Of a stretch of DNA of 64,000 nt, positions 22,382 through 35,267 are shown piece by piece (the first letter of the stretch is position 1; each line of letters begins with the position of its first letter). Location of the stretch: the NCBI RefSeq assembly GCF_000516985.1, contig NW_006917103.1:372001-436000 (forward strand), given 5' to 3'. The notes beneath the pieces are model-generated. The model saw nothing but the letters and a program-made list of their open reading frames with translations, was not told the DNA's origin and made no database searches. The stretch comes from Pestalotiopsis fici W106-1. Lineage: Eukaryota; Ascomycota; Sordariomycetes; Amphisphaeriales; Sporocadaceae. Made by a program: the position numbers and the translations under genes.

Positions 22382-25300
22382 GACAACAATTTGCGTGTAA
22401 AAACCATAGTTCAAGTGGTGTTGTGAGAAGAAATATTCTCAGAAGAGTTTGTATGGACGAAAAGATTGGGCTTCCAGCTGAGTAAGTTGTGCTACGGGCT
22501 ACTACCTACTATGCTGCGGTGGCTGCACGCCTGCAAGGGATCGGCGGTGATGACCGTCAGCACGAAATACTCCACCCAGCCCGACCTTTGACGACTCATA
22601 GCCCGACGTAGGGTCTGATGCAGTCATGCAATTGCGGATCGGAGTTGCTGGCAGTGCATGCTGCTCGCGGAAGGATTGGGACCGATCAGAGACACCTCAA
22701 AAGTTGTCTGTCCCATCAGAGCAACTGAATGCGAAAATCTCTTGTTACACTGCATTTAGACTCTCACGGATTCTCACAGGGGTCCTGCACTCTTTTTGTC
22801 TGAGAAGTGCGGGGGTTGATAGAAGGCCACTCAGCTGCGTTATAGTCTGCAGCTTATTATTTAAGCGAACCCAATTGACAGCCCGCCCATTCAAGATCTA
22901 GATGAATGTAGTAGGTAGGCAAAAGACGAAACAGACCAGCCAAGACACTCTGGCTCATCGCGTGGCGCAATGCAGTCATGCTTTGCGGGACCGTCCTCCT
23001 GCCACGGTTCCTGCGATTCCAACACGTGCGTTTTGAATTTCTGGTGGTTGCTGACCTGACGGGTTTTCCATCCATTTCTCATCCACTTCTCATCCACTTC
23101 ACTGCCGCTAGCTCTGGCCTTCCTTTGCGAGCCTCAATGACGAGTTGGGAATGGCTGTCGTTATGATCCGAAAAATCAACTGGGGATCATCTTGTCACTG
23201 TCGTCAGTAATACTGGGATGGGAATCCCGCCAGCCTCAAATCGGGTCCGAGTTGAGCCTCAAATTGTAGAGGTAAATATAGCAACTTCTTGCTCCCAACT
23301 TGAAACTACGTGATCACCAGAGCAGCTTGTCGAGAACTGAGACGAGGGATACAGTCCCCGGACGAATCGGCGCATCCAGGGTTAACGAAAGAGTAGGTTG
23401 GCAAGCAATTCCGAGAGTAGGGATACATTGACGCAACTTGCTGATTGGCGCTCTGCAGTGATACTAAAACCATTAAAGGTTGTATGCTTACTCGCACTTG
23501 GAGATGTGGCCTCGCAAAAGCCTTTCCGGAACGCAGCTCATTTGACGCCATCGGTTTGCTTACAGCACGCCTTGGTTGTCATAGAGAATGACTTTGACGG
23601 TGCACCTACTTGAAGTGATATCCACGATGCAATGGATGCTGTACAAAAGCTTCGGATGCGGATTGAGCAAGTCGGTGAAGTCAATTTCATAGCTAATCGT
23701 ATAACCTGGTGCAGAGCCACGTGGCACAGAAGCAAGGCAAGCCAATTACTGCAAAAAGTTTGGTTTCGCAGGGTCGCAGATGACTGACAGAAGAGGAAAA
23801 CGCGGTTGAAAAGTTCTCCAAGGTGGCACGGGTAGACAGGCGTCTTATTCTATAATTAGATCCAGGACCCAACTCGGAGAATACGGGGAATCGCGGGTTT
23901 GCGGTCATCTGAGAATGCCAGCTGTGGCATGTGGAATGCACAGACCTGAGGAACGATCCAAATGGTTCTAGTTTGGGTTGAATCCTGTTTCGAGATAAGC
24001 AAGACAGACAGGTAGATAGACAGTTCAATAGTACATAATGTCGCAAGGCTGCTTGCTGCTTGTCAAGACCGACGAAATCCGCATTGCTCAGGTGCGTCCC
24101 GATGAAAGGGATGTTCGACAACAGCTCCCGAAAAAGGCACTACCGATGCTGACTCCGACCTGATTCGGGTGTGTAGGATTCGACCAGCCACATTTCTGCG
24201 GTCATGATTGATAGGCGGGTAAAGTCACCCAGCACTGCAGCCTCGAGTAGTTAATTCCCAGTCTCGTGACTTGAAGCTGCAGTCAGATGCATATCTGCTA
24301 CGTCCGGAACACGGCGCTCCTGGCAAGCGAGCACCGACGACCCGCACCACAGGAGGGGGCTCCGAGATTGAAAAGGCAGCGGAGCTGAGCTGGGCCGGAA
24401 ATGCGGACATCAAGTAAAGCATAGGACGGCTTTAAAGAAAGGCGCATCATTCAGCCCAGCCCAGGCTCTGTCCCTCATTATGGCACTCGCAGCCCGTGCA
24501 CTGACAACTTGAGCATTGGACAACAACAGGCTGCAACTCGGCACGAAAAGATATTTTGCGTTCGACCATAGGAGGGAATGTGTTGGGGTGATTTGATCAG
24601 TCTCAGCTGGTCAGCCAGTCCACTTCTCCTTTTCAGAGGTGGAACGTAGAAAGAGGTGGTTTACCTGGCGGCACACAGGGTGATCTGCTGCAGCTCCATC
24701 TGTCGCAAGTAGTGTTGTCAATCAGGCAGAGAGAAACTCACCACCTAGGCCGGTTATCCCCTAAGCTGGCAAGCACCACGGTTCCCAAATAGGGCAGGTT
24801 TTGGTACAGCCAAGCCACCAAGTCAAAGGTAGACCACTCTTTTTCACCAATTATATCTCGTNNNNNNNNNNNNNNNNNNNNNNNNNNNNNNNNNNNNNNN
24901 NNNNNNNNNNNNNNNNNNNNNNNNNNNNNNNNNNNNNNNNNNNNNNNNNNNNNNNNNNNNNGTAAATTTTAGCTTAGTAGCGATATTTTTTTTTTTCCCC
25001 CCCTCTTACTCTGTTGACAGTGGAGATAAACAAACACGGCGGTTTGGCGGTGATAGTATGATTGCGAGATCCATACCAAGCTTCCTTGCGTCAGGCGTTT
25101 TTCGGCACAGCGGCCAGCGGAGTGCGTGATGGTATCGCGCGTCGGGTGCACGGATGCAGCAATCGAAACCCGCCGACCACTGAGGACTTGGATTAGAAAC
25201 ATCGAGAAGATAAGATGGTGAAGATGAAGGGTCAGAGTCGTCCAATGGAAACCTCTTCAGTCCTTTCGAGATGCAGTTGCATCACACTAGAGCGGCGGGT

Positions 25301-27582
25301 ATTTTTTGAATGCACAATCATCTTTCCTTCCCCCTTCCTCCAGACTTCAGCAGTTTTCCTCAATCTGGGGAAGCATTCGAGGTGGACTCGCTCTGCAAGC
25401 TGTGACGTCGGCATGCGTCTTCCCTGTACATAGCGCTATCGCTTGGGGGGTCACCTCCAGTTGTGCCCACCAGCCCAGTCATCAATCACCGTTGGCAATC
25501 ACCACTATATGGCCCGTGGCCCTGTGGCTTTTAGGTTAGGTAGGCCGTAGCCTTGGGAAACGGTGAAATTCCTGAGATCCTCCCACTAAAAGGCCGGGCA
25601 TAGGCCAGGCCGACTCTCAGTGCCGCCAGCCGCTCAAAGCGACAAAAGAAACTCATGAGAGAAGACATTTCAGCACCTGCTGGCGAGATTGTTGAACAGT
25701 CGATTTAGCAGAACCGCCAAGCAGCTAGGGGCCGATGTGGACTTGGTTTTCTTGCAACACCAAGCCCAGCAGCGCCTGGGCATCTCTGGGCATTCGTATG
25801 TCTTTTTGCCCCGCAATGCAGATTTTTCTTTTTGTTTGGTATCTTGTTTTGATCAGACGACAGGTTCAAACTTTCCACGGGCATGGATCCGAAGTGTTAC
25901 ATGCAGTCAATGGAATTGCGACACCATACTTTGTACCAAGTGCCGTTGTGATCGTACAAACAAATACTTCTTACCCAGCTGGACTCTTGTTTGCATGTGG
26001 CTTTGCAACAAATTGGACGTATGGACTATGTGTGGTGGTCAATATTGTGCCTGCCAGGTGTATCCTCTGGAATGAGTTCACTACCTTAAGGTTAGATGCG
26101 ATCTATTAGAGGATGTATAGTTGTCTGAACGGCCAAGAAAAGCCACACATATCCATTGCATTAGGTCATGTGCACGAGAACGACAATTAGGTTCTCCTTG
26201 ATAGAATGAGTCCCCTGATGATTGTCCAACCATGGGATTTGTAAGTGCAATGTGCCATATTGAGCGGAATATGATCGTGAAAATTCGGCCTTGCCATGAG
26301 GTTTCCCCAAGACTACCTTGACTGAGCCCCCACGTCGAGATCGAGGACCTTCAGCTCGGCCGCCAACGAACAGTTGGACGAACTGGTGATCTTCCATGTC
26401 TCGTGAACAGCCATGGGTGGTCAATCTTCCTGCTCCAGTAAACGATTTTCACTTCATACATGACATTGCAGGATAAATCTGCAGATATACTGAATCGCTC
26501 ACGCCGGTGGTAGCCAAGTAAATGGAGCATCTACAGCATCGTTGTCCCAATCACATCGGAAAAGCGGCAACGATTGTCGTGCTCCCAAGAACGACCCGTG
26601 GGTATCTTGGCTGGACCGCCCACCCCCCATAGGCCCTATGAGCCTATCAGCAAGCCCAATGCGCTGACAATCCGAGGCTCGGCGCCCTGGGGGTAACCCC
26701 GGCCCTGCCGCAACGAATGCCCCGCCCTAAGAGTGCCTAGCAGCGCTAGACCCCTGCTTGATGTACCCACTGTATTCATCGGGCCCCAGTCATGGCGCCC
26801 CAAAATCCTCATCATCATCATGGAGCTCCTTGGTGTGAGAAGAAAAAAAAAGCTAAAAGCGATTGCTCCTGGGTTCTGCTTCGTAACCATTTTGTACTTT
26901 GATTGTTTTGTTGTTATTTGTTATGCTGTCAGCGTTTGTCATCGTGCAACTGATGCTCTCCGGTCGATAATCAGTCACCTCAGCTCGAACGGAGTTGCTG
27001 ACCGCGTCTTCCTCGACAGGCGCAATCCCTCAAGCTGCTGTAACATTCCGGCAGCTTTGTGGCTTGAGAGTACCACCTGAGGAAGATACCTACGAAAACC
27101 GCCCGGTACCTGCAAAGCCCAAGTTGCGCACCAGCCAGCCAGCCAAGCTTTCAAACATCTCAGAGAGAGAGAGAGAGAAAGAAAAAAAAAAGACAGAACA
27201 GCCGAAAATTTCTACTTTCTCGTTGCTCTCGTCGCACGTTTGTTTTTCCCTCACCTCTTTTGTTCTGTCTAGCAAAACTTGCCAGCGGATTGGCAACCGA
27301 GTTTTCCTCTGAATGCATCGAGGCCATCAACTATCTGGGGTTGCCGTCATTGATTGGGGGGTTTTGATCTACAACGCGCAGAAATCACGACGCCCATCTA
27401 TTCGCTCCGGATGCGCTTCGGTCTTCAGTCCCGCCTCTGAGCAACGCCCAAACTAAATAGAGTTTGGTGACTCCGTGGGGGAACAGGAAGCAAAATACCC
27501 TTTCTTCGTGGGGTTACATCATCTCTTTTAATTTTTTATCTTCCCTTTTCCAGCGAAACACAAGCAAAAGGGAAAATAAATC
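22382..27582. other. 5.2-kb gene-poor region
   Basis: No gene is supported. Open frames of up to about 140 codons, on both strands, lack recognisable motifs and run through sequence without codon structure. The region contains the scaffold gap at 24862-24961, GA-rich tracts near 27165-27195 and a pyrimidine-rich leader just before the antiporter gene. A gene could be hidden in or interrupted by the gap. Confidence 0.4.
24862..24961. other. Assembly gap (100 N)
   Basis: Exactly 100 undetermined bases, the conventional placeholder for a gap of unknown size. Distances and synteny across this point are not reliable. Confidence 0.98.
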
Positions 27583-30500
27583 ATGGCTTGGGATCATCTC
27601 TCAATCACCAAGCCACATTTGGTGTATATCATCCTCGGTGGTTTTACCTCACTTTTCATGTTATGCTCCTCCATTATCAAGGAGCGCATGTACATTGGTG
27701 AAGCTACCGTGGCTACGATATGTGGACTCATTTTTGGCCCTCATGCTGCCAACCTCATTGATCCCCAAACATGGGGCAACGTTGATGAGGTTACTCTCGA
27801 GTTTTCGAGAATCGTACTTGTGGTGCAATGTTTTGCCGTCGGTGTCGAATTGCCCAAGTTCTACATGGAGAAGCACTGGAAATCCGTCGTGTTTCTCCTG
27901 CTACCCGTCATGACCTTTGGTTGGCTAATCACAAGCTTATTCATTTGGTGGATGGTCCCCACGCTGAACTGGCTGGAAAGTCTTACGGTTGCAGCCTGTG
28001 TCACGGCTACTGATCCCGTCTTGGCTTCCTCCGTCGTCGGTAAGGGAAAATTCGCCAAACGTGTGCCAAAGCATTTGCGAGACTTGCTTTCCGCCGAATC
28101 GGGATGCAACGACGGCATGGCTTTTCCATTCATCTACCTCTCCCTGTATCTTATTCAGGAGCACCTCGACGCCAAGCAGACCACGTACCACTGGCTTGTC
28201 TATACAGTTTTGTACGAATGTATTTTTGGTGCCATTTACGGTTTTCTGATTGGATACTTTGCGCGACACGGAATCAAGTACGCAGAAAAGCACGACCTGA
28301 TTGATCGAGAGAGTTTCCTCGTCTTCTACTTCACCTTGGCCTTATTCTGCGCCGGATCTGGCAGCATCCTGGGTGTCGACGATTTGCTTGTTGGTTTCGC
28401 AGCCGGTGTCGGCTTCTCAAACGACGGATGGTTCTCGTCCAAGACGGAGGAGTCGCACGTCTCCAACGTTATCGATCTTCTCATCAACTTGGCCTATTTT
28501 GTCTTTCTGGGTACAATCATTCCATGGGACCAGTTCAACAATGCCGATCTGGGACTCACAGCTTGGCGACTGGTTGTTATTGCCATTTTTGTGATCCTGT
28601 TTAGGCGCATCCCCATCATGCTGGCACTGAAACCATTCATACCGGACATCAAAACATGGCGAGAAGCTGTCTTCGCGGGACATTTTGGCCCAATCGGAGT
28701 AGGCGCCATTTTTGTCGCCATTCTTGCCCGCGCCGAGTTGGAGACCGAAACCACGATTCCATTGGCAGAACTGCCGCCCGAAGATCACGAACACTACCAC
28801 CTCATAGCCCTTGTATGGCCCATTGTGACATTCATGGTGGTTGCATCGATTGTAGTACACGGGTCGTCTGTCGCTGTTTTTACCCTCGGCAAGCGCATCA
28901 ATACGCTCAGCATCACCATGTCTTACACGGCAGCTCCAGAGGACGGTCCTTCCTGGATGAATCGCTTGCCAAGAATCTCGTCGCAATCGAGGTCCCAGGC
29001 CCGAACTACTGATTCAGATTATGATGACCTCAAAATGCCTGAATATCCCCCCGGTACCTTGCCACCAACAGGACTGCCTGGTCAATTCTTGCGACGACAG
29101 AGGGAAGAAGACAACCCAAGTAGAACGCATAGCCGGACTGGTAGTCGCGCGTCGTCACGTCGGCGATCACGAAAGAAGTGGGATGCTGGCATTGGCCCTG
29201 GTGGACCTGTGTCTGAGTCTGCCATTTTCCCGCAACGACGAAGTGCCAGCGGAATCTCAGAACCCATGTCGCCGACTTCACCTAGTGGAAACCTTGAACC
29301 AGGAACTCAGGATACCTCTGGAATGCTCACAGATGATGAGACCGCACACAGCCAGATGCGCGAGAAGGGATCACAGTCCTCACAAGATTTTGACAAGGAC
29401 CCCGAGAAGGCTGATGATGGCGAGTCCGGGGAAGATGCCGGCCGTCAAAGTGAACGTGGCCGCCAGCAGGCACCCGAGGTCGAAATTTACGACGAAGGCG
29501 ATCACATCGTTGTTGAGGATGAGGAGGGCCAAGTTCTTGCTGTCGAGCCGGGCAAGACGCAGCATCATGAAGCTGGCGAGGTGCTTCATAGCATCGAGGG
29601 GCTAAAGGAGAACGCCAAGCAGGAAACGTCGAAACCCGGCTGGACCTACGAATCTTTGAAGAAGAGACTGGTGGACTTCAAGGATGAAGAAGTACAGAAG
29701 AGAAAGGCTAAGAGCAGTTCGGAGCGGAAACACGCGCCCGCCCGCGCCTACCAGTTCGGAAACACTGTAAGTCACTTTGGGCTCAAATCTGGGGTCCAAT
29801 TGCTAACGGTATGCAGATCATTGTTGAGGACGAAGATGGAGAGGTTGTAAAGAAGTACGAACTGCCGTCCCAGAAAGAAGAGGGACAAGGAGGCAATGAC
29901 TTGATGGCTGCCAGTCTCAAATACATGGGAATGGGCGGTCTGGTCAAGCAAAACCCCAAGCCCAAGGAGCAAGGCGGCGAGTCGGCAGCAGGACCAAGCG
30001 AAGATCGACCCAAGCCGCCGGGCAGACAGTCAACCTTGACCAGCTGGGCCGCGTTCAACAAATCAGGAGCGGGTGAAGCTAAAAAGAAGAATAATGCTAA
30101 TACTGAGGGGCAAGATCTCAATGAGGAGGAAGACGACCACAAGATCAGATTCACAATCGGCGGCGAAGGCCGAAGAATGAACAAGGAGGACTTCTTGAAC
30201 GAGGTTCGGAAGATGGACGCACGCACCAAACGCCAAGTGCTCGAGAATTCGGATGCCCCAGCCGCAATCCGAACGCTTGCTACGAAGCAGCAGAGTGGCG
30301 CCCCAAATATTACGATTTCTGCCCCCAATTCCGGCCCTAGCTCTGGCGTGGCAACACCATCGTCGGCCACAAAAACCAACAAAAGCTCCGACGTCAAGAT
30401 CGCTGGCGCTAACACACCACGCGAGAGCAGCAATTCTCCGGCGAGGGCCGAGCCTTCTAGAGGCCGATCTACCACGACCTCCAAGCCAGCGACTGAGAAG

Positions 30501-30776
30501 TCGCCGGTTGGTCGATCAGAGGGTGCCATCAGTGACACACCCGAGACAGCCGTCGAGCGGCGCCGTAGGCTGGCTGCATTGTCTGGCATGCGTTCAGAGG
30601 AAGAGTCGCGGGGAGAACAGGAAACACCGGCTGAGAGAAGACGGCGCGAGGCAGCTTTGGGCCTGGGCAGCCCAGGCGCTGAAGATAGCGACAGCGAAGA
30701 TGACGATACACCCCGTGTGCCTCCTGCGAGACGTGGTATAAGGTTCGCAGACGCTCCGCCACGAGGACAAAAATAG
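27583..30776 (+). CDS. nha1: Alkali-metal cation/proton antiporter, Nha1/Sod2 type
   Basis: Model: join(27583..29766, 29817..30776), 1047 aa, one 50-nt intron between codons. The first about 430 residues form a polytopic CPA1/NhaP-type exchanger: A-T-D-P-V-L-A-S near residue 142 and G-C-N-D-G near 174 carry the acidic residues used in cation/proton exchange in this family. About 600 residues of hydrophilic C-terminal tail follow, as in yeast Nha1, with Ser/Arg-rich and acidic blocks and late sections about V-E-D-E-D-G and R-F-A-D. Role from family knowledge: plasma-membrane export of Na+, K+ or Li+ in exchange for H+, giving salt tolerance and pH/K+ homeostasis; the tail is usually regulatory. 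A CT-rich leader precedes the ATG. The symbol is by family resemblance, not a proven ortholog. Confidence 0.95.
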
Positions 30777-31661
30777 AGATCATAAGGGAGTACAAATAGA
30801 AGGTGGTCCTTTGCTCGTTGGGCGTGATGAACTGAAGGAAAGCTCAACAATCATTTTCAAACACGTGGGTAATGATGGCGTTTGATTTTAATACTTAGAT
30901 TGGGGAGATCCATGAATTTGGAAGACAGACGAAGCATGATACCAGCATGGAATATGGCGAGACTTTATAACTCGTATTTACATTCGATCACAGCATGAAG
31001 TTTATGGAGCATATGTCTGTTTAATTGAGTCAATGACCATGTCTAGCGCAGATATATCACTGTTCCATCGATGAATTTGTATGTGCTCTATATACTTTGT
31101 CGATGGCTTCAAAGTCTGAAACCAAGACATTAAGGAAGAATCGGCATATGTCGTATATATTATTGACATGTATATCTGGCTTTGAATTCGATCGTATCCG
31201 ATATGCACAAGAAGAAAAAAAAAAGGGCAAGACTGGACATTGGTTGCTGCAGACGGTGTTCGATTCTAGTCTAGCACTGTACAAAATCAACCACTTTTCT
31301 GCATAGGCGCTAGTATTGCCCCATAAATTCGCACCGTCCAGTCTAGGCAAGTCTCGGATCGGGCAAACCTGAATACCCGCAGTAAGTATCCCTGCTACAG
31401 CTCCGTCATCGTGGTTAGCATCTAGGAAATTTCTGAAGCTCGTGCTAACAGCAGCAGACTGAAAGCAGCTCGACAGACTTTCTGGCGCACCTCCAGTAAT
31501 CACTTGCCCCCAGGCACCTCCAGCACCCACCCAACAACCCCGTTGTTCCGGTATTCACAGGCCATTCCATTCGACGGCTTCAAACACAAGAGGTCCGATA
31601 CTCTTTACGAAATCACACCGAGCAACAACTTGTGCAACTCTTCACGCCGTATCATCTCAAA
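30777..31661. other. Intergenic between antiporter and tom22
   Basis: Presumably the antiporter 3' region and the tom22 promoter. No additional gene seen. Confidence 0.5.
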
Positions 31662-32381
31662 ATGGTTCAACTCACCGAGGTTGTCGACGAGCACTTCCAG
31701 GAGGGTCAGGTTGGCCCCGAGGACGACGATGAAGACTACTCTGATACCGGTAAGCATCTTCCCGATGGCGTGCATCGCCGATGGCCTTCAACACAGGAAA
31801 ATACTGCCTGCCCATCGGCATCGATTGCCGTTTGCTGTTGCGCCGTGCATCAAGCCATAGTCTTGAGCCATGCTCTCCGCCCATATTACTCACATGCGCA
31901 AGCACGAGGCTGACCACATCGATTTACATCGCAGACTCCGAAATCTCCACGGAATCCGACTATGATCCCCTCAATGAGACTTTCGGCGAGCGCCTCTACG
32001 CGCTGCGCGACATCATTCCTCCCCAGACCCGCGCCAGCATCTCCAACGGCGTCACCAACACAACCGATGCCGTAAAGTCGGTGCTCTCCTTTGGTGGCAA
32101 GACTCTTTGGGTCATTGCCACCTCGGCAATGCTGTTGGGTGTGCCGTGGGCACTGGCCTTTGCTGAGGAGCAGCAGGTCATGGATATGGAGAGGGAAATG
32201 AAGATGCGTGAGATGGGTAGCGACGTGAGTTCAGCGGGTGCAGTCGGTGCGATAAGGCGCTCTTTACTAACAAACTTTGCTCTAGATCCTTACTACTGGT
32301 GAAGCTGGTGCTGAGGGCTCAGCCACTGCTCAGCAGGTTGGCGCTGCGCTCGACCGTGCCGAGGCCAAGCCCGCCCTGTAA
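31662..32381 (+). CDS. tom22: Mitochondrial import receptor subunit Tom22
   Basis: Model: join(31662..31749, 31935..32224, 32286..32381), 157 aa; introns of 185 and 61 nt. The protein has the full Tom22 layout: a strongly acidic cytosolic N-terminus (P-E-D-D-D-E-D-Y and S-E-I-S-T-E-S-D-Y-D), an amphipathic stretch with E-R-L-Y-A-L-R-D-I-I-P-P, one membrane segment near residues 90-110 (W-V-I-A-T-S-A-M-L-L-G-V-P-W-A-L-A) with the conserved proline, and a short intermembrane-space tail rich in Glu, Met and Ala. Length matches fungal Tom22. Role: central receptor and organiser of the outer-membrane TOM complex, receiving presequence proteins from Tom20/Tom70 and passing them to Tom40. The first intron is much longer than the window's norm. 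Confidence 0.96.
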
Positions 32382-32874
32382 AATGTCGCCGAGGCGCAAT
32401 TTTCTCAATGTCGACATTTGACACAGTCGACTCCCGTCTCAGACTTCACCCCCACAGAGGCGTGTATATTACAACACTACTACCTTAATCTACTCAAAGC
32501 CACATGACGACATTGAAATCGAGTTGGAAGGTGGCTGCTTGAGAGAAACTGGACGATTATTGGCACGACCGCAACGACCTCGACTCGCGCGTGTCCATAT
32601 ATCCACCGTGTGTCATAAAAACAAGGGAGAAGATGACAACATCTGGCTACCCACTCTATTTTGGAGAAAGAAATCCCATATTTCCCAACTCATGAAACTG
32701 CGGCGAGCATTGTATGATAGAACCGGCGTTGAAGCCTTGGTACATAAAGAGACACAGGCGAAGGGTAGCATGCATCATCAGGTATTGCCTTGGAGTCATG
32801 AGAATCAATGATATTGTAACATCCAAAACGTCTAGCTCAAGACCTGTGATTTTCTATATTTCCCATCTCTACCA
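32382..32874. other. Intergenic, 3' ends of tom22 and GH55 gene
   Basis: Convergent 3' regions. No separate gene seen. Confidence 0.5.
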
Positions 32875-35267
32875 TTAGGGCGTGTAGCGTCCAACATCAC
32901 CGCCCCAGCTACCGGTGAACCCGTTCTCTGTGATTATATCCGTTCCATTGGCTAGGCGGAGTCCCGAATAAGTATCTTTACTACACAATCCAAACGCCTG
33001 GAGATTGTCTGGCGTCTCGGTGATCCAATGGACAACATCCTGACAATCTCCGTCGCACGCTTGGTACCCAGGTCCGCTGAAAAAGGCCCACGACGCTGAT
33101 GCGTAGGTGTAAATGTTCTCGCCGCCCTGGATGTAGTTGGCGAAACCCATGGGACAGGTGCCATTACTACTGGCATCATCACACCAGGAAAAGTCCGGAT
33201 CTCCCCAATTCGTGGCGTCGGGGGTCCACGGCGCGGGGACGACCTGCTCGGCGTTGGAGCCCTGGTCATAGTTGGTCTCGGACTGGAGCAAGGACACGAC
33301 GACATTGGACGCCCCAAACAGGTTCAGCTGGTATAGCCACCAGTGCTCGCTACCCAAGGCGTACAGCCAGCTGCCACGCGTGGCCTGGACCAAGACGCCG
33401 CCCTTGGCCGCAATGTGCGAGCCACTGCCGTTGGAGTCTTCCCCCTCGGTGGCGTGGTCGGCCACCCAGTTCCAGACGTTTTCAATGTACGCCGACGACG
33501 ACGGCGCCAGGTGGATGCCCAGGAACGCCGCACGGCACTGGTCCGCGGCATCGGCGCATTCTCCAGCCTCGTCCAGCGATCCGCGCGTGCCCCCGACCGT
33601 GATGAGCGAGTTCCACAGCCCAACATCACCCGGCGCCGCCCCCGCTGCCTGGAACTGCAGTACAATGGCTCCGGGGAGGACATCCGAGACTGTAAAGCGC
33701 ATGTCTTGGATCTGGGCAATGCCAACGTCACCTGCGCGGCCGACTTGCACAACGGGCTTGGGATTTGCCGCGTCGCTAAAGGCGTCGCCGTGGCCCGTGA
33801 TGGTCGACCAGGCCTCGCCGACGATGCGGGAGCCCGTTGGGATCACCAGCGTGTCGTCGACGCGGTACTTGCCAAAGGGGAAATACGCAATCTTGTGCTC
33901 GCTCGCCGCGTAGGCCAGCACGGCGTTGAGGGCAGCGGCGTCGTCGCCGCTATTGTCGCCGAGGACGATGTGGCCGCCGTTTTGGGACGGGTCCCGGATG
34001 TTGATAAAGTCGGACACGGGGTACGCTGCAAAGTTGGGCGCGGGTATCACGGGGTAGTAGCCTCCCGGTGCCAGGGCCGCTGGTCGCGCGCTTGAGGAGC
34101 TGACGCCGCCGTATATGGGATCGCGATCGACCGTGTTGGCGTACGAGAACTGGTCCACGTGCCCGTTGGTCGGCGCCGCGAGCACGGTACCCTCGACAAC
34201 CACGGCCACGTCCGAGTCGGTATCCTTGATCAGATTCTCAATGAGAAAGGACGGGTACGACGTGGTGTTGAAGGTGACGCCCGAGTTGATGGATTTGGCA
34301 TCGACAATGGAGATCCAGGGGTAACCTCCCGTACAGGAGACGGCGGTCCCAACAGTCTCGAAAGTGGGCGCCAGGAGACTGATGGTGTAGCCGCCGTCGA
34401 TTAACATGCCGACCGCGTTTTCGTAAAAGTAGATGCCCTTGTATGAGGCTTGCTGGTGACCATTATGCCAGATGCCGTTCTATACCATAACTATCAGTAC
34501 ATGTCTTGTCATGAGATATATTGGCCCGCTCATCAACTTACCTGACCTCGCTCAATGCGAACATCTGATAGTCCAAGGGTAGAGCCGCGGCCGAGACGAA
34601 TACCACTATGGCCGACACCATTGATAGAAGATGCCATGGTGATTTTGACATTTTGTAATTGCGCGCCCTGGGCGACTCCCCACCAGAGTGCAGTAAAGGC
34701 AGTGCCTGACTGGATTTTAGCATCATCTTTCAAATATACCTGCACATTATAGTACTCACCTCCATCAATGTCTGTAGTGTCAAGCACAATATTCTTCAAG
34801 GCGACGGCAAATGACAACTCTCCCTGCTCACCAGTACCAGGATCCTGGCCAGAAACAAGAGTTTGGTCTGCGGTGAATCCATCAGCCGCCGCTTTGAAAA
34901 CCGGAGGATCCGTCGCATCACCCATGAGAATCGTGTCCGTGTTAAAGTAGATTGTCTGGTTGATCTCATATGTTCCGGGCGGGATATAGACTACTCTCGG
35001 CTGCGAGGCCAGCCACTGCGAATGCCGGCTCCCTCCGTTATCATCGTCGTTGATGGCGGCTTGGATCTCGACGGCCGATGCTCCGGGGCTCACGGCCTTG
35101 TAGACTGAATACGTCGAGGCATTGACGCCTAGTTCTGGTGCATATCCTCTATACGGGCCCGTGTGATCCAAGTTGGCATACCAGAAGCTGGTCTCGCGTT
35201 TCTCGCCGGTGCTGTATGACGCAGATGCCGTCGCCACAAGGGCAGCGGCGATTGTCGTGAGCTTCAT
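32875..35267 (-). CDS. Secreted GH55 exo-beta-1,3-glucanase
   Basis: Model: complement(join(32875..34479, 34542..35267)), 776 aa, one 62-nt intron between codons. It starts with a signal peptide (M-K-L-T-T-I-A-A-A-L-V-A-T-A-S-A) followed by a possible K-R Kex2 site. Two tandem pectate-lyase-like beta-helix halves are recognisable: the first with F-W-Y-A-N-L-D-H-T-G and Y-I-P-P-G-T-Y, the second with I-x-[IV]-R-D and Y-F-P-F-G-K-Y-R-V. This two-helix architecture, total length and a Q-S-E-T-N-Y segment in the C-terminal half fit family GH55. Role: extracellular hydrolysis of beta-1,3-glucan from the non-reducing end, in cell-wall turnover, nutrition or mycoparasitism. Substrate linkage is inferred from the family. 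Confidence 0.93.

Noticed and set aside
25689..26109. Two overlapping plus-strand frames of about 125 codons, Cys/Trp-rich
   Set aside because: No signal peptide, no motif, and both frames open equally, which argues against coding.
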